Below, one piece after another: positions 35,939-47,334 of a stretch of 64,000 bases of DNA. Made by a program: the position numbers and the translations under genes. The notes beneath the pieces were generated by a model, which saw nothing but the letters and a program-made list of their open reading frames with translations, was not told the origin of the DNA and made no database searches. How positions within the stretch are numbered: the first letter of the stretch is position 1; every line of letters begins with the position of its first letter. This DNA comes from Evernia prunastri (lineage: Eukaryota; Ascomycota; Lecanoromycetes; Lecanorales; Parmeliaceae), in contig NKYR01000010.1 of assembly GCA_003184365.1 (NCBI GenBank), forward strand, positions 62,001 to 126,000, written 5' to 3'.

Positions 35939-36910
35939 ATGCCTCCAAAGAAAACCCAGGCCAAAGATGCTGCCTCGGAGAAGCCCACCGAGGCTGGCGC
36001 AAGTCTTCCGTCAGCAGATGAACCCAAAGACGAAGCTGCGACTGGCAAACCCAATGGCAATGTAACATCCAAGAAGCGCAAAGCGCCTGCCGCATTTGAT
36101 CCAAACAAAGCCCCTCGCCGCTCCGCTCGGAGCGCAGCACCTCCCGCTCCAGTCGATGCCGTCAAGATGGTCCAGTTTCTCCTTTCGCCTTCCTCGCTCG
36201 ACCTTTGCCGGCCGAAAGACGAAAGAGAAGACATCGAGGCCCGTGGGCCGGAGATCAGAACTTATAGCGCGTCCATTTTCACGCCGTTCGAAGAGCTCGT
36301 CTGCGCCGTGATACTGAGCCGACCCATTGGCCACATGCTGGGGTTGCGATCCATCCGGACCATCTTCAACGCGCCATACGGATTCACTACGCCAAAGAAG
36401 ATTCGAGAAGCCGGAAATGATGGCTGTAGAGAAGCCTTGGATAAAGCGCGGACGCAGCACCGGCAGAAAACGGCCGAAGAGCTAGTGTTGCTAGCCGACG
36501 CTGTTGTCAGTCACTTAGGATACGGTGATGAGGATGTCAGTCTGGAGCGGGTGCGGGAGGAGAGTGAGCATGTTTATGAGAAGGAGAGGGAGATGTTGAG
36601 GAAGAATGTGAAGGGATTGGGGAAGACAGGGCTCGACATTTTCGGACGACGGATACAGGGTGTTTGGCCGAAGTTCTATCCTTTCGCCGACCAAAGGACA
36701 TTGGTGGCGCTTGCGTCGTTGGGATTGCCTGATAGTGCGGAAGAGTTGAGGGATGTGTTGGATAGGAATTGGGAGAAGCTTAAGGTGAAGGATATCGAGG
36801 CTAAAGATGAAGACGAAAAGAAAAGAAAAGCGTTTGTACGAATTTTGGAGAGAGCCGTCGGGGCAGATCTGGAAGGCAACATAGACTCGATAAAAACTGA
36901 AGCAGCTTGA
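35939..36910 (+). CDS. HhH-GPD superfamily-like protein
   Basis: A single exon of 323 aa, ATG at 35939. The N-terminal 70 residues are Lys/Ala/Pro-rich with a likely nuclear signal (KKRKAP). The rest resembles the all-helical fold of endonuclease III-type glycosylases: FTPFEELVCAVILSRPIG as first helix, a helix-hairpin-helix motif VKGLGKTGLDIFGRRIQ near residues 223-239, and FADQRT after it, whose Asp could be the catalytic aspartate. The hairpin is one residue shorter than the usual LPGVGRKTA and no Fe-S cluster cysteines follow. I therefore call it HhH-GPD-like; glycosylase activity is uncertain and it may be a DNA-binding relative. It is a conserved-looking fungal protein of unknown role. 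Confidence 0.7.
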   Translation: MPPKKTQAKDAASEKPTEAGASLPSADEPKDEAATGKPNGNVTSKKRKAPAAFDPNKAPRRSARSAAPPAPVDAVKMVQFLLSPSSLDLCRPKDEREDIEARGPEIRTYSASIFTPFEELVCAVILSRPIGHMLGLRSIRTIFNAPYGFTTPKKIREAGNDGCREALDKARTQHRQKTAEELVLLADAVVSHLGYGDEDVSLERVREESEHVYEKEREMLRKNVKGLGKTGLDIFGRRIQGVWPKFYPFADQRTLVALASLGLPDSAEELRDVLDRNWEKLKVKDIEAKDEDEKKRKAFVRILERAVGADLEGNIDSIKTEAA

Positions 36911-37047
36911 GATCTCTAGTGTCTATATTTTGACCAATTGATGTGCAACCTCTATCTTGGCATGCAATGCAATGACGAACGAACCGCACGCCATGCATGT
37001 CACTTATTAATAGTGCCACTTTAGGATACGGCACCCTGACTAAGAAT

Positions 37048-39278
37048 TTAATTCGCACCCACACCCGACAGCGGTACCCAACCCTTGCCAGTGGGGACCT
37101 TTGGCCTTCCAAAGTGCTCATCAAGATCGAGTATCACTTTCAAAGCATTTCGACTTCTCAAATAGGGCAACGGTGCCTTCGCTTCTTGTAATCCGACAGC
37201 AGGCTCAGCATGACCTCCTACTGAAGGTCCTTCGCTCTGGCTCCCTGGCATAGGTAGCAGCTTCTGTAGCACTTCGTACCCTGCAAGCGTGAACCCAAAT
37301 TGGGGCGACGATCTCAATACTCGAGCTGGTCCGCCCTTGAAGAAAGCTCTGAAGCCTTCTTCTCTGTACACAGTGCTCGCGCAGTGGCGGAGAGAGGTGT
37401 ACTTAGTGTCACCTTTCCGTGCTTCGACCTGGAGACGAGTCTTAATGACGTCGCAAGGCGTGGTAAGGTATGCTGCGGGCATGCCAGCAATTGCGCCTGC
37501 GGTGAGGAGTTGTATTATACCCAACTTCTTGTTTGGGCCTTCGCCAAAAAAGTCGCGTTTGAGGTGATTGTACGTGGGGAAGTAGATGCCGGAGAACGGC
37601 ACGTCTCGTAGCAAGCATGCACTTGCACCTTTGTACAAGCCGACAAGACCCAAATTCTTCACAATCCACATTGCAGATCTTCGAGGAACGCCCTCGACTG
37701 TTTTGGCGACTTCTCCTTGTACTTGTAATCTGATTTTGACGATTTCCAGAGGATTCGTAAAGACCTGATTCTAAGTCAGCGCAACGCCTTTTCGGGCGGA
37801 AGGCGTACGACATACCACTTGACAAGCACCAGCTGAAGCGCCAGCGACGATTTCGTGTGGCCACCATATAGCTCCAGTTTCGGAGTTACTGTAATGGCCT
37901 CTGATCAAATCGTTGACTGTTAGCTTGATAGCCTTTTCAGGCGCCACACCGACCAGCTGCGGGAGAACCCCCGAGTACAGGCCTTTTGCACCTTCGTTTT
38001 TGATGACTTTCCTCGCGCAATCGATGGAGTTTTTATAGAGCATCTCCCCAACACGTTGACTTCGCTGATTTTGCATTCTCGTCTTTACCAGATCGATTGG
38101 ATACACCATGAAGGCGCCAAAAGCACCTGCTATACTTCCAAGAGCGAAGTGGTGCGCGGATTCCAATACGTTATGTAAGTATCTTCGTGTGGTCGAGATG
38201 GCCTTCTCAGCTGTCTCTGAGGCAGCACCTGCTGCCCCGATCCCAAGCGCATAAGCGCTCTGCCATGAAGAGTCGAGAACCTTGGCAAAGTCATTGATAG
38301 ACAATCGACCTGATGGTGCGTCAAGGCCGGCGAAATGGAAGAGGATGTCGGCCTCCATGGGTGTGAACAAGGAGAACCTTGTTATTCGCGCTGCTTCATT
38401 GAGAAAATCAGTTCGTGTAATTTTGCCATCCTCGCTTTTCTGTGTAGCGTTTCGAATAATGAGGTCCACCAAATCCATCTCCCTGATGACGTTCTGGAAG
38501 GCTCGTACATTCGCGTACGAAATCTTGCTGCCCGTCGAGATATTGCATAAGGTAGGTAGATTATCGAGCAAATGATCCGACAATTTGTGCCGCGCGGTCT
38601 CCAGGATGATGCGTTGGAAATCTTCTGGATCTATGTACCCGTCCTTATCTTTGTCGAAGATCTGAAATGCCTGCCTTATCCTCTCACCCTGTAAGCCCCG
38701 CAGCATTTGGGAGAATTGCGGATACGTGATATCGTGACGATGCTTTTTCGATCCCACGTATAGGGATGCCCACTCGCTGCCCCAATCGAAGGGAATTGTG
38801 TCCGATCCTTTGTTCATGTTGTACAATCTCTGGAAGTCCTCGTACTTGATTGTACCTCTGCCATTTTCGTCGAAGAGACGAAATGCGATCTCGTACTCGG
38901 CGTCCGGTTTTGCAAGTAGGTTCTCGAAGCTACCCCAGTCCTGCAAGCTGATTCGTCCAATTCTCTTCCGATCCGCGATCTGGAACAAGATAGCATATTG
39001 CTCCCTTTTTATTTTGTGCTGCGATTCGAAGCAAGGTTAGCAGGAGCGCTGACTCTCGACCATTCTCTGGACTGGACAAGCCAGGCGCGAGAGCTTACAT
39101 AATTTTCACTGGCAGGTGCAATTGCATCCACGAAATCTCCCTCGGTCATGTAGTAATCTCCTGTAGCCTCATCCTGCCTCGCATTGCGGTCGAATGTGGC
39201 TTTGGTTTGTTGTGAGAGTTCGGGCTCTCTCGTTGTCCCTAGGAGAGACTCCTTGACGGCTTGTTTTGCAGTCGCCAT
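37048..39278 (-). CDS. agc1: Mitochondrial aspartate-glutamate carrier with EF-hands
   Basis: Exons 39278-39099, 39018-37816 and 37764-37048, all phase 0, encode 699 aa. The N-terminal half is an EF-hand regulatory domain: FDENGRGTIKYEDF near residue 105 and the canonical FDKDKDGYIDPEDF near 175, plus degenerate hands. The C-terminal half has three mitochondrial carrier repeats with Px[DE]xx[KR]x[RQ] signatures: YPIDLVKTRMQ, TNPLEIVKIRLQ and TTPCDVIKTRLQ. This architecture is that of aralar/citrin and fungal Agc1, which exchange matrix aspartate for cytosolic glutamate plus H+ across the inner membrane and feed the malate-aspartate shuttle. Ca2+ control is inferred from the EF-hands. It shares a divergent promoter with the mitochondrial qri7 gene. 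Confidence 0.93.
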
Positions 39279-39720
39279 GGCCTCTCAATGGCTGCTCACA
39301 ATTGAAGAAAGCCTGTTTCTTCGTACTTGTCTTCGAGATTGGGTCTTGGTGGCCTCCGAGCTTCTCCAAGGGTCAGAAAAAAGAGCCCAATTACGAGCGC
39401 TGATTGTTCGCTTGAGTAAGTCTTGACGGACGAGACATGTTTGGTGTGAATCTCGAGGGCGTTTCGATAATAATAATACTAATAAAATTGAGATGTAAAG
39501 GGTAATCAACGGAGCAAAGGCGATTGAAACCCAAAACAGATGGGCTGTTGGAACAGAAATGAAATTCGGGGACGGACCGATTCCGCGTTTGGGTCTCGCC
39601 ATCTCAATGGACCCTCCGAGGCTCCCTCGCTCGTGATATTAGGGTATAGGCGAATATTTTGAAAGATGGTCCATCATACTATTCTATGATTCCTGCTCCC
39701 TAGCTATTGGTGATAGACGG
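39279..39720. promoter_or_regulatory. Divergent promoter region, agc1 / qri7
   Basis: A 442-base bidirectional promoter between two genes for mitochondrial proteins. I see no specific site that I could name with confidence. Confidence 0.5.
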
Positions 39721-41175
39721 ATGCTGGCATCGCAATCACCATGTCTGCATCGTCCAGCCCTTTCCTTTGCGCGAGCAGCGAATTTCGCGCAGAGCCGCCG
39801 CAGCCTCTTGACTCTTGCTATCGAAACCTCATGGTAAAAATGACTTCTCAATCAGATCCCCTACGACCCGTTCTGACAGCATCGCAATAGCGATGATACA
39901 TCGGTAGCAATACTGCAGAAATCCAATGATGCGGCCCCTCGGACACAGCTTCACTTCCACGAGAAAGTCACCGCCAACAACATTGCGCATGGCGGCATAC
40001 ATCCCATAGTATCTCTCGAATCCCACCAGGAGAACCTAGCAATTCTCGTTTCGAAGGCCCTCCAGGCCTTGCCTGGAACTGGGAGTTCCAAGCCCGACTT
40101 CATCTCTGTCACCCGCGGTCCTGGAATGCGTTCCAGCCTCACAACCGGTCTAGACACCGCGAAAGGCCTCGCGGTCGCATGGCAGATTCCACTCGTGGGA
40201 GTCAACCACATGCAAGCACACGCGCTCACGCCTCGGCTCGTCTCAGCTCTATCTCGCAGCTCTCCTAGCGCAGCGCCCGCCTTCCCTTTTCTTTCTCTAC
40301 TTGTTTCTGGCGGCCATACGTTGCTTGTACACTCAAGGGAGCTGGCAGACCATGCCATCTTAGCTACGACGACAGATATAGCAATTGGCGACTGCATCGA
40401 CAAAATCGCGAGGTTGGTGCTTCGGCCTGATGTATTGAAAAAAGGAGGGGATATAATGTACGGCAGCCATCTCGAGCGCTTTGCTTTCCCCAATGGACCG
40501 GCCGACTACCATTATACTGCACCCACTACTCGCGCACAAGAGATTGCAAGAAAACCCACAAGTTGGGACTGGACGCTCGTTCCACCGCTGGCAGAGACAA
40601 GGTCAGGGCTAAAGAGCAAAGCTATGGAGTTTACGTTCTCGGGACTCGGCAGTGCGGTGAAGAGGATCTGTGAAGGGGAAAAAGACATGGACGACGAGGA
40701 AAGGAGGGAGCTGGCGAGAGAGAGTATGAGGCTTGCATTTGAGCACTTGGCCAGTAGAGTCGGGTGGGCGTTGCAAAATCTCAAGGAGCAAGGCTTAGGG
40801 GTAAAGACATTGATTGTGAGCGGGGGCGTGGCAGGCAATGCGTTTCTGAGGACTGTGTAAGTCCTTGCTGTTGATGTTGCTATTTACAGTCATGTGCCCG
40901 CATTTTCTGACTAGGATCATGATAGGCTCGGCTCCTTCCTCACAGCCCGCGGCTTCCCAGACGTCGAGCTCACCTTCCCACCTGTGGAGCTATGCACCGA
41001 TAATGCAGCTATGATTGCTTGGACGGGTATGGAAATGTATGAAAACGGATGGGTGAGCGATTTAACGTGCAGAGCGCTGCGGAAGTGGTCCATTGACCCC
41101 AATGCAGAAGATGCAGGAATTCTGGGTGCCAGCTGTTGGAGAAAACGGGATATGGAGCGAGCGTCGAAGTGGTAG
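39721..41175 (+). CDS. qri7: Qri7, mitochondrial tRNA N6-threonylcarbamoyladenosine transferase
   Basis: Exons 39721-39833, 39891-40856 and 40926-41175 encode 442 aa. The first exon supplies a basic, Ser/Arg-rich presequence (MLASQSPCLHRPALSFARAA), typical for mitochondrial import, and joins LAIETSC to DDTSVAIL, the first ASKHA phosphate loop. The metal-binding HMQAH motif (about residues 144-148), LVSGGHTLL, and CTDNAAMIAW near the C-terminus are Kae1/TsaD/Qri7 hallmarks. With a Sua5-type partner the enzyme transfers threonylcarbamoyl to A37 of ANN-decoding mitochondrial tRNAs. The presequence and organelle-type sequence separate it from cytosolic Kae1. In exon 2, RLVLRPDVLKKGGDIMYGS covers the region where orthologs have a conserved LG-x-P motif and is somewhat divergent. 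Confidence 0.92.
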
Positions 41176-41445
41176 TAATTTAAGCATTAAACAATTATTG
41201 TACAAGCTATGGAGCACGCCATTTCGTAAGCCTTGAAATCAAAGAAAGTTGGTAATCATAGTCATACAGCGCCATCTCTAATCGTACAAAATTCAAGGAA
41301 AATCGTCCTTTTGATATCGTTACATCCTCCTGCAAATACAAAGAAAGAAAGAAAAAACAAAGAGAGCAAGAAGAGAAGAAACAAGCCGAAATAGGCGTTG
41401 TAGGCAGTAAAAATCACAGTGTAATGTCAGTACGTCGTTATCATG

Positions 41446-42419
41446 CTAGTGAGTCGTAACAGCGGGCGAATGGTGCGGCGAGTGATGTAAAACCGCTGAG
41501 ATACTTGGCATGCCAAAGGCAGCGCTGAAGCTCGGAAGTGTCTGTGGTTGCTGATGAACAGACGGTAATTGAGGTGCGGCCGTCACTGTGGGCGTATATC
41601 CTGCCAATGAGGAGGAGGCATTGCTGTTGATGCTGAAAGATCTCGCGGAGCTGTACGAAGGTGAGGGGTTGGAAATGCCGCCGGCCGAGTAAGGGGCTTG
41701 CTGGTGGTCATCTCTGCTTAATCCGAAGGCATTGCCGTTGACGAAGGGTGGGTCTTCAGGGCCGATGGCACTGTCGTTGAATCCGTCTTCTTCGTCTTGA
41801 TGCGATCGGGAGCGCTCACGATGGGATGATGGAAAGCGACTGTCTAAGATCTCGTCTGAGTCGAAGTCGTGGCCTAGGTTTGCGCGAGCTTCGCGCCGTG
41901 AGGCTGTGCGGCCTGCCGTCTGAAGAGTCTTGAGGCCTTTCTCCATGCACTGGAACACTTGTTAGCCACTGTACATCTGGCTCAATTGCAAATTAGATGC
42001 CATGCCTTTGCTTCGACATTTTGCCACTTTTCGCCTACTCTATCTGCGAGAGTTTTCCACATTTGCTCGCGGACATCGACGTAAGCTTTGGCTAATGTTT
42101 CGATTTTGACGCCGTCCCAATTGTCAGCACTGTTCCGCTTCTCCATGAGCCTCTCATGGCGCTTGCGGCATGCATTGGCGGTCTTGTCTGGAAAGTACCG
42201 TGCCGCAATTGGTTGCCAGTTGAGACCTTGTTGACGAGCACGCATGAGCAGCTCATCGTTCTCTGGAGGCCATGCCTGGGATGCATGACGGTCCGAGGCG
42301 GAGGTCTGGGGTGATGTGTGTTGGGATGCCATGGCTGAAGGTAATAACGCAATTGGAGTAGCGACAGAGTAAGGCGTCGATCGATGTTGTGTAGTAGTTG
42401 GCTTGGGTGCTCTGGGCAT
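41446..42419 (-). CDS. Myb/SANT-like DNA-binding protein
   Basis: Two minus-strand exons, 42419-42006 and 41949-41446, encode 305 aa. A Myb-like domain lies at about residues 48-95 (AWPPENDELLMRARQQGLNW, then a second helix and ACRKRHERLM as recognition helix). A second related helix set, YVDVREQMWKTLADRVGEKW, leads to the splice junction. The conserved reading NVEAK-CMEKGLK is obtained only if the intron begins with GC (AAG|GCATGG) and ends at CCAG, so this is probably a GC-AG intron of 56 nt. The usable GT donor (GTCGAA, 9 nt upstream) would delete three residues. The C-terminal half is Ser/Pro/His-rich and likely disordered. Probably a nuclear regulator; the target is unknown. Confidence 0.8.
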
Positions 42420-44746
42420 CTTATGATAAAGAGAAAAATGTAATGAACGACTTTGATGTCACCTCACCGGGAGGAAGGAGAAGGAAGATGCAGAGAAAAG
42501 GAAAAGATCGTCGGAAAGACAAGGAAAGGCACAAGGTTATATATGCAAGATGAAGCTCGGAAACACTTGTGATGCAGGACGCATGTGGATGGTAAGAAAA
42601 AGCGACGAAAAAGCAGGCTAAGCAGAGATGGTAGAAGAAGCAAGAGAGTGCCCCTGGATCGGTGTGGTATCTTACCGAGTACTCCTGCGTTCTGGAGAAG
42701 TGAATATGATGCGGTTGAGGCGAAGCATGCGAACTTATAATCCTTTGCATGAGAGCTGGGTATCCAGGCCATGATACGGGTCTTTGGCGGTACCTGTTGT
42801 GGCCTTGGCGCCAGAGGTAGAAGGGCTATTGTTGGAACCTTTTTTTTTTTTCTTTTTTTTTCTTTCTCGAGGGAGCTAAAATGTGAAACATAGCTTTCTT
42901 TCGGTCAGTGTGGGAAGAAGCGTCAAGCAGGTCGGCCTATGAAGGCCTCTGAAAGATTGAAGGAGGTCTCGTTCTATAGGCCGAATACTCTTTTAGTGGC
43001 CTTAGGTGCTGACTTCCGTTCTATCTTTGTTGTTTTTCTGGCGGTTGGAGTAAGTGAAGTAAGCGCGGTGCAAGTTACGGGAGCTAGTCTAGAACGGGTG
43101 AAGATCATTTCTATTTTCGGGTCACCACTCCAAAAAAGATTGAGGCTTTGATCTGCCCTTGTATGTTTGTATATTTGTATGTACCTATGCATTACCTTAC
43201 TCACTGTTATTACTTAGCAAGATACCACATCACATTCCACGAGCTGACTGAAGGTGGAGAAAACGAAAACGGGAAGAGGGTGTGCAGATCTCGATGATGC
43301 GCTGCAATCGCAATAATGTACCTTATGGCTCCTCGCTGAGAGTAAGTAGGTAAGGTAGTCAAGGACTTTTTCGTTTGGTTTGAGGCACAGAGAGGTACCT
43401 ACATGAGGAGGCTGTTTTGACTTTAAACTTTGGGAGCCTCGCCATATCCTCCACGGATATTACTCCTTGTAAACAGCAGACTTTGCGTACAAGTGATCTT
43501 CGCTTCTTCTATTCTTCTTGGGACCAAAAACACTGAATATGCTAAATCCCGCAATTTACCCAGAGTAACTGACTTATGTAACCGATGCCTTGACCAGGCG
43601 ATGCAATGTAACGATGGATTTATGCCCACTCGCACATGACCACTCGCGCATGGACTCTCTCTTACTTAGGGCTGTGATGATAGAAGCTTGAAGAATAGGT
43701 AGGTCAGGTTACAAGGTAAAATGAGAAGAAAGCAGAGCCTCTCGAAATTCTCCACAATGGGCGCAGCACTTGGCTCTAACTACCGCGCTCCTTTCTAAAC
43801 ATGAGTCCTCATGCTTGAAAAGTTTGCCTGGTATGCTGAATCCAATCTGACACACAAAGTCTTCGTGTTTCACAATTTTTGGCTGTCGACTTCGCCCCTG
43901 GAACAAAGGCGACACGTACCTCCAACGACCCTCAAACCAGCTGCCTCAAATTGCCTTGGCCTTCGCAAAGTGCTGGCTTCGCCCCCGACTTATCTACTTG
44001 CGGTAAAGTCTCAGGTACAGCTACTGCAGGTACGTACTCTTTACCCACGGGCCATCGCTACCATTCTTGCACCGCCGCCGCCGCGATCATCACCTGTTCC
44101 TTGCGTTTCTTAAGTGCTGACCCGGGACACTGCGGAGCACCTTTCAACGGCTTTCGGGTTAATTCTCCTACATGGTCGTAAAGTGCTTATGCTGAGTTCA
44201 GCTTTGCATCATTCCAAGACCGTCTTTGCACACTTCCGACAATGTTTCAGATTATCGCTACGGGATCTTGCAGAGTATCAGAGAGGTCTCAACTTATTAG
44301 TTGCTGACTGAAAATTGAGAAAGGGTTTGAGTGCGGGGGTCTTGGCGGAAACCCACGGAAACAATTCGATGCTTGCTTGTAAGCTTTTGACGTCAACGCT
44401 ATCGCAGTCTTACTGCACTCCTGTAAGGTAGCTCCATTACGATTATTCATCCTACCAGATCTGTATCTTTATGACGAAATATGTTTCTTTACGTTGCACC
44501 GAGGTAAGATCTTACGTTTCACAGAGACACGTTGAACATCATGCTTCATTATCATCAATCTCATCAATCCCTCATTATAATGTGGCTTCTCTGATATGAC
44601 CTTCCATACCTATCCCGTATGGTCTTGGATTTTACCTTTCCAGGAGCACTCCAGCGGCTCGGCGCGTGTCTCGGGTGGAAGACCACTCCGTCAAAACATC
44701 AGAAGCACAATGAGGTTGCGGCCCCCACTGCCCTCCAATTTCCGAC
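42420..44746. other. Long intergenic region
   Basis: A 2.3-kb gap upstream of the Myb-like gene and downstream of the small conserved gene. It includes a T-rich run at 42840-42868 and AAGGTA-type motifs near 43317-43402. Open frames (for example 43879-44181) lack a convincing start, splice structure or known family. A noncoding RNA cannot be excluded from sequence alone. Confidence 0.45.
42840..42868. repeat. Poly(T)/CTTT tract
   Basis: Long T-runs interrupted by single C, upstream of the Myb-like gene. Confidence 0.8.
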
Positions 44747-45118
44747 TCACAAGCCCCTTCCGCTCCCCCATCTTCGCTCGTCCTTGCTCATCTTTACATA
44801 TGTGCCGTGATAATCATCTGGAACAGGACTGATGCATCGGACCGCAGGCTCCTCTCTGAACTGGAGCTTCTTGCCTGTGGAGCTTGAGGCTTGTCCCTTT
44901 TTGAGAATGCTCTTGGTGTTTGAGGACTGAGCATAAGCGAAGGTAGATGGCTGCGAGGTGGAGAAACCTCGCTGGTTGAGGTGGGTGTTGCGGACCGTGG
45001 GACTCATTGGGGAAGGTGAGACGGGTGTCCGTGGGAGGGGAGACTTGGCGAGTGTAGCCGGTGCGGCCGTGGGCACGGCAAGCATGAGCTTGGGTCTGGC
45101 TGCGCGGGCGGCAAGCAT
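44747..45118 (-). CDS. Small conserved fungal protein, unknown function
   Basis: The first real ATG of this minus-strand frame is at 45118, giving 123 aa. The protein starts MLAARAARPKLMLAVP, is Pro/Ser/Thr-rich with proline-directed phosphorylation-like SPxP sites (TPVSPSPMSPT), has a SILKKGQ motif near the middle, then LQFREEPAVRCISP and ends in KMSKDERRWGSGRGL. The SILKK...LQF...V..I.P...Y.G.Y.KMS..ERRW pattern looks like a short fungal-conserved protein that I have no function for. The open frame extends further upstream to 45370 but without an ATG. Confidence 0.6.
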   Translation of the reverse strand: MLAARAARPKLMLAVPTAAPATLAKSPLPRTPVSPSPMSPTVRNTHLNQRGFSTSQPSTFAYAQSSNTKSILKKGQASSSTGKKLQFREEPAVRCISPVPDDYHGTYVKMSKDERRWGSGRGL

Positions 45119-47334
45119 TGTGGTAGAGGTGTTGGGATTACGATGAAGGTTTGCGTCTGGAGAATGATGTGAGTGTGGGAGGTATGTGACAGATTGTTGA
45201 ACAATGGCAGGAGGCGTGAGAAGATCGGCCTGGTCAACAGGATAACTATGAGAGAATTGAGGGGAACGTGTGAATAAAGATCGCGAGGTCAAGATTGGAC
45301 CAGCCAATTTATCAAATAAACAGAGAACAGCAGGTACTAAATCAAAAACAAAAGACAAGTATCGACGCAAGTGCTGGAGACCAAAAAGTGATTTGAGCTG
45401 CGAAGCGTCTATCTATATATCTTGTCGTCCTTAGTCCCCATCCACAGTGTTCAAGAAGAAAAACCCTCACTTACGATTGGACTTTAGCAAATCACAGTGC
45501 TTGTTTGGTTGCTAAGCGCCGTTGCTTGCGAGTGGGGTAACTATCCTGCGCTCGCTGCAAGGGAAAAACGAGATTTATGCAAGCCTCTGCACATGTCGGA
45601 CGAACATCAACCAGTCGTGTAATCAGTCGCATTGAGACGGCCAATCTACCTGCCTGTTGCGAATTAGCTCGCATCAAACTTCCATCAATTAGCTCGAGGT
45701 ACCGTAGTACCGTAGGTACTGAGCTAATGTGCGATCCTCGATCCTTGGCACCATCGCGAGCGTCGCATGCAGCGAACAATTAAGGAATCGAAGAGGGGAC
45801 CATAACATTGAGCAAGCAAGACAACACGTTTCGCTTGACTTTATCAAGCAAGTCCATCACGCGACTGGTAGAAACAGCTAGGAAAGCGCAAATATTGAGG
45901 GGGGTGATCTCCATACTTGAACACCCTGAAAGCGACGAGGAAGCTTGCGCGGTATTGATTGGATCCACCTCAAATACTCTTTAAGGTAATCTGTAGACTA
46001 AGTTCATGCAACTGCCCCCTTTTCTCAAAGCACGCTTATCCGTCGACTAAGATATGCATTGTCAGAGCAATGGGACACTGGAAGCCACAGATGACATGGA
46101 AATTCATTCGGGACTCATTCAAGCCCTGCAGGCACGCCTCGTGTAGAAGTAGATCTCGAACGTGGCATCAGTTTTCAAGAGCTGACTATGTGGGCTACCA
46201 GGATCTTGCAGCGAAAAGGCCGACCAGGTGGATATGCCAGTGTTTTTGAGATGCAATCCCCTCTGGGCCTAGCTGTTATTGACATTCAGCGTTTAGTGTC
46301 GCAGCTCGAGTAGGAGCCAAACATTTCCAAGAGAGACCCCTTCCTGGAAGCCTTGTTTGCGTAGCAGAGACCGGAAGGCTCGAAGTCCCAACATGTATGG
46401 ATTGCCTTGATTTATCCGCCTAAGTAGATTTCACAGTCAGCATCTCCATCCGAGCATACTTTCGAGTATTGGGGCAGCTTTGGGGCAGAGATGAGGCATA
46501 AGTTTAGGCGGAAATGAGCATACCAGCGCGTTCGCCACCCTGTTGCAGGACGGTCACCTGCCTGCGAAGCTCGACGTAGAAGTCTTTACCATTGCTCATA
46601 TTCTTGGCTATGATCTCTTAGTATGCGTAGGGTGAATTGTAAAGACTGGCAAATATACGATTGGAAGTCCAAGCTCCCCCCGATCTTGTACTGTTTGCGC
46701 CTCCAGGCTGGTACTTTGACGCTTTGACTTCTTCGGGGGTGAAACTCTTAATAGCTGGTAGACGTCAATTTCTCGTCACTTGATGCGTGTCTCTGTAAAA
46801 GTACCGTTTCTCAAGCAATCACGGACTTCTTGAGAGTTAAAAGAGGGTGGGGCATAGCCTTCTGAGGGTATATTGTGTGGTTGTTGTCTATCTCGGCCGT
46901 TGCTGGCCCAGGCATTGTTCGACATTTCAAGGTCCGGAGTAATAGAACTATTCGTTAGGGTTTTGTCCTCAAAAGATCGTGTAAGGTAAGGTAGTTACCG
47001 ATAGGTACTCAAAACCTTGTCGCACATCTTCACAATTTTTGAGACTTGCCGATTTTAGAGTGGATCTATCCTGTTTAGCGCGTCACCCTGCGGGCCGAAG
47101 CTTTTCCTAGCGGAACTAGCGCCCTGAACCTCATCTCTGCAATGAGCCTCATCAACAGTGACTGTCCTTGCGGACACGTATTGATCAGAGTTTCCTATCA
47201 TTCACAGTTTGTTGACCTCATGAATCTTCCAAACAGTACTTCCGGAAAACCTTGATACGCTCAACCCACAAATCAGCAAACGCTGAGCTTAGTACACCTT
47301 CAACGCGAGCTGATCGTACGACTATAGCGCAGTG
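45119..47334. promoter_or_regulatory. Long divergent intergenic region upstream of nto1
   Basis: A 2.2-kb gap between two genes read in opposite directions. Repeated GGTACCGTAGTACCGTAGGTAC at about 45698-45722 and AAGGTAAGGTAG at about 46984 belong to the dispersed AAGGTAC-type motif. No gene is supported. Confidence 0.45.

Noticed and set aside
43879..44181. Possible small secreted protein frame with several Cys
   Set aside because: No signal peptide, no ATG in good context and no supporting exon upstream; composition is not convincing.
45119..45370. N-terminal extension of the small conserved protein at 44747-45118
   Set aside because: The frame is open but its first codon is TTG with no ATG before 45118.
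47332..47334. Start of nto1 one codon earlier
   Set aside because: The codon there is GTG; the first ATG is at 47335.
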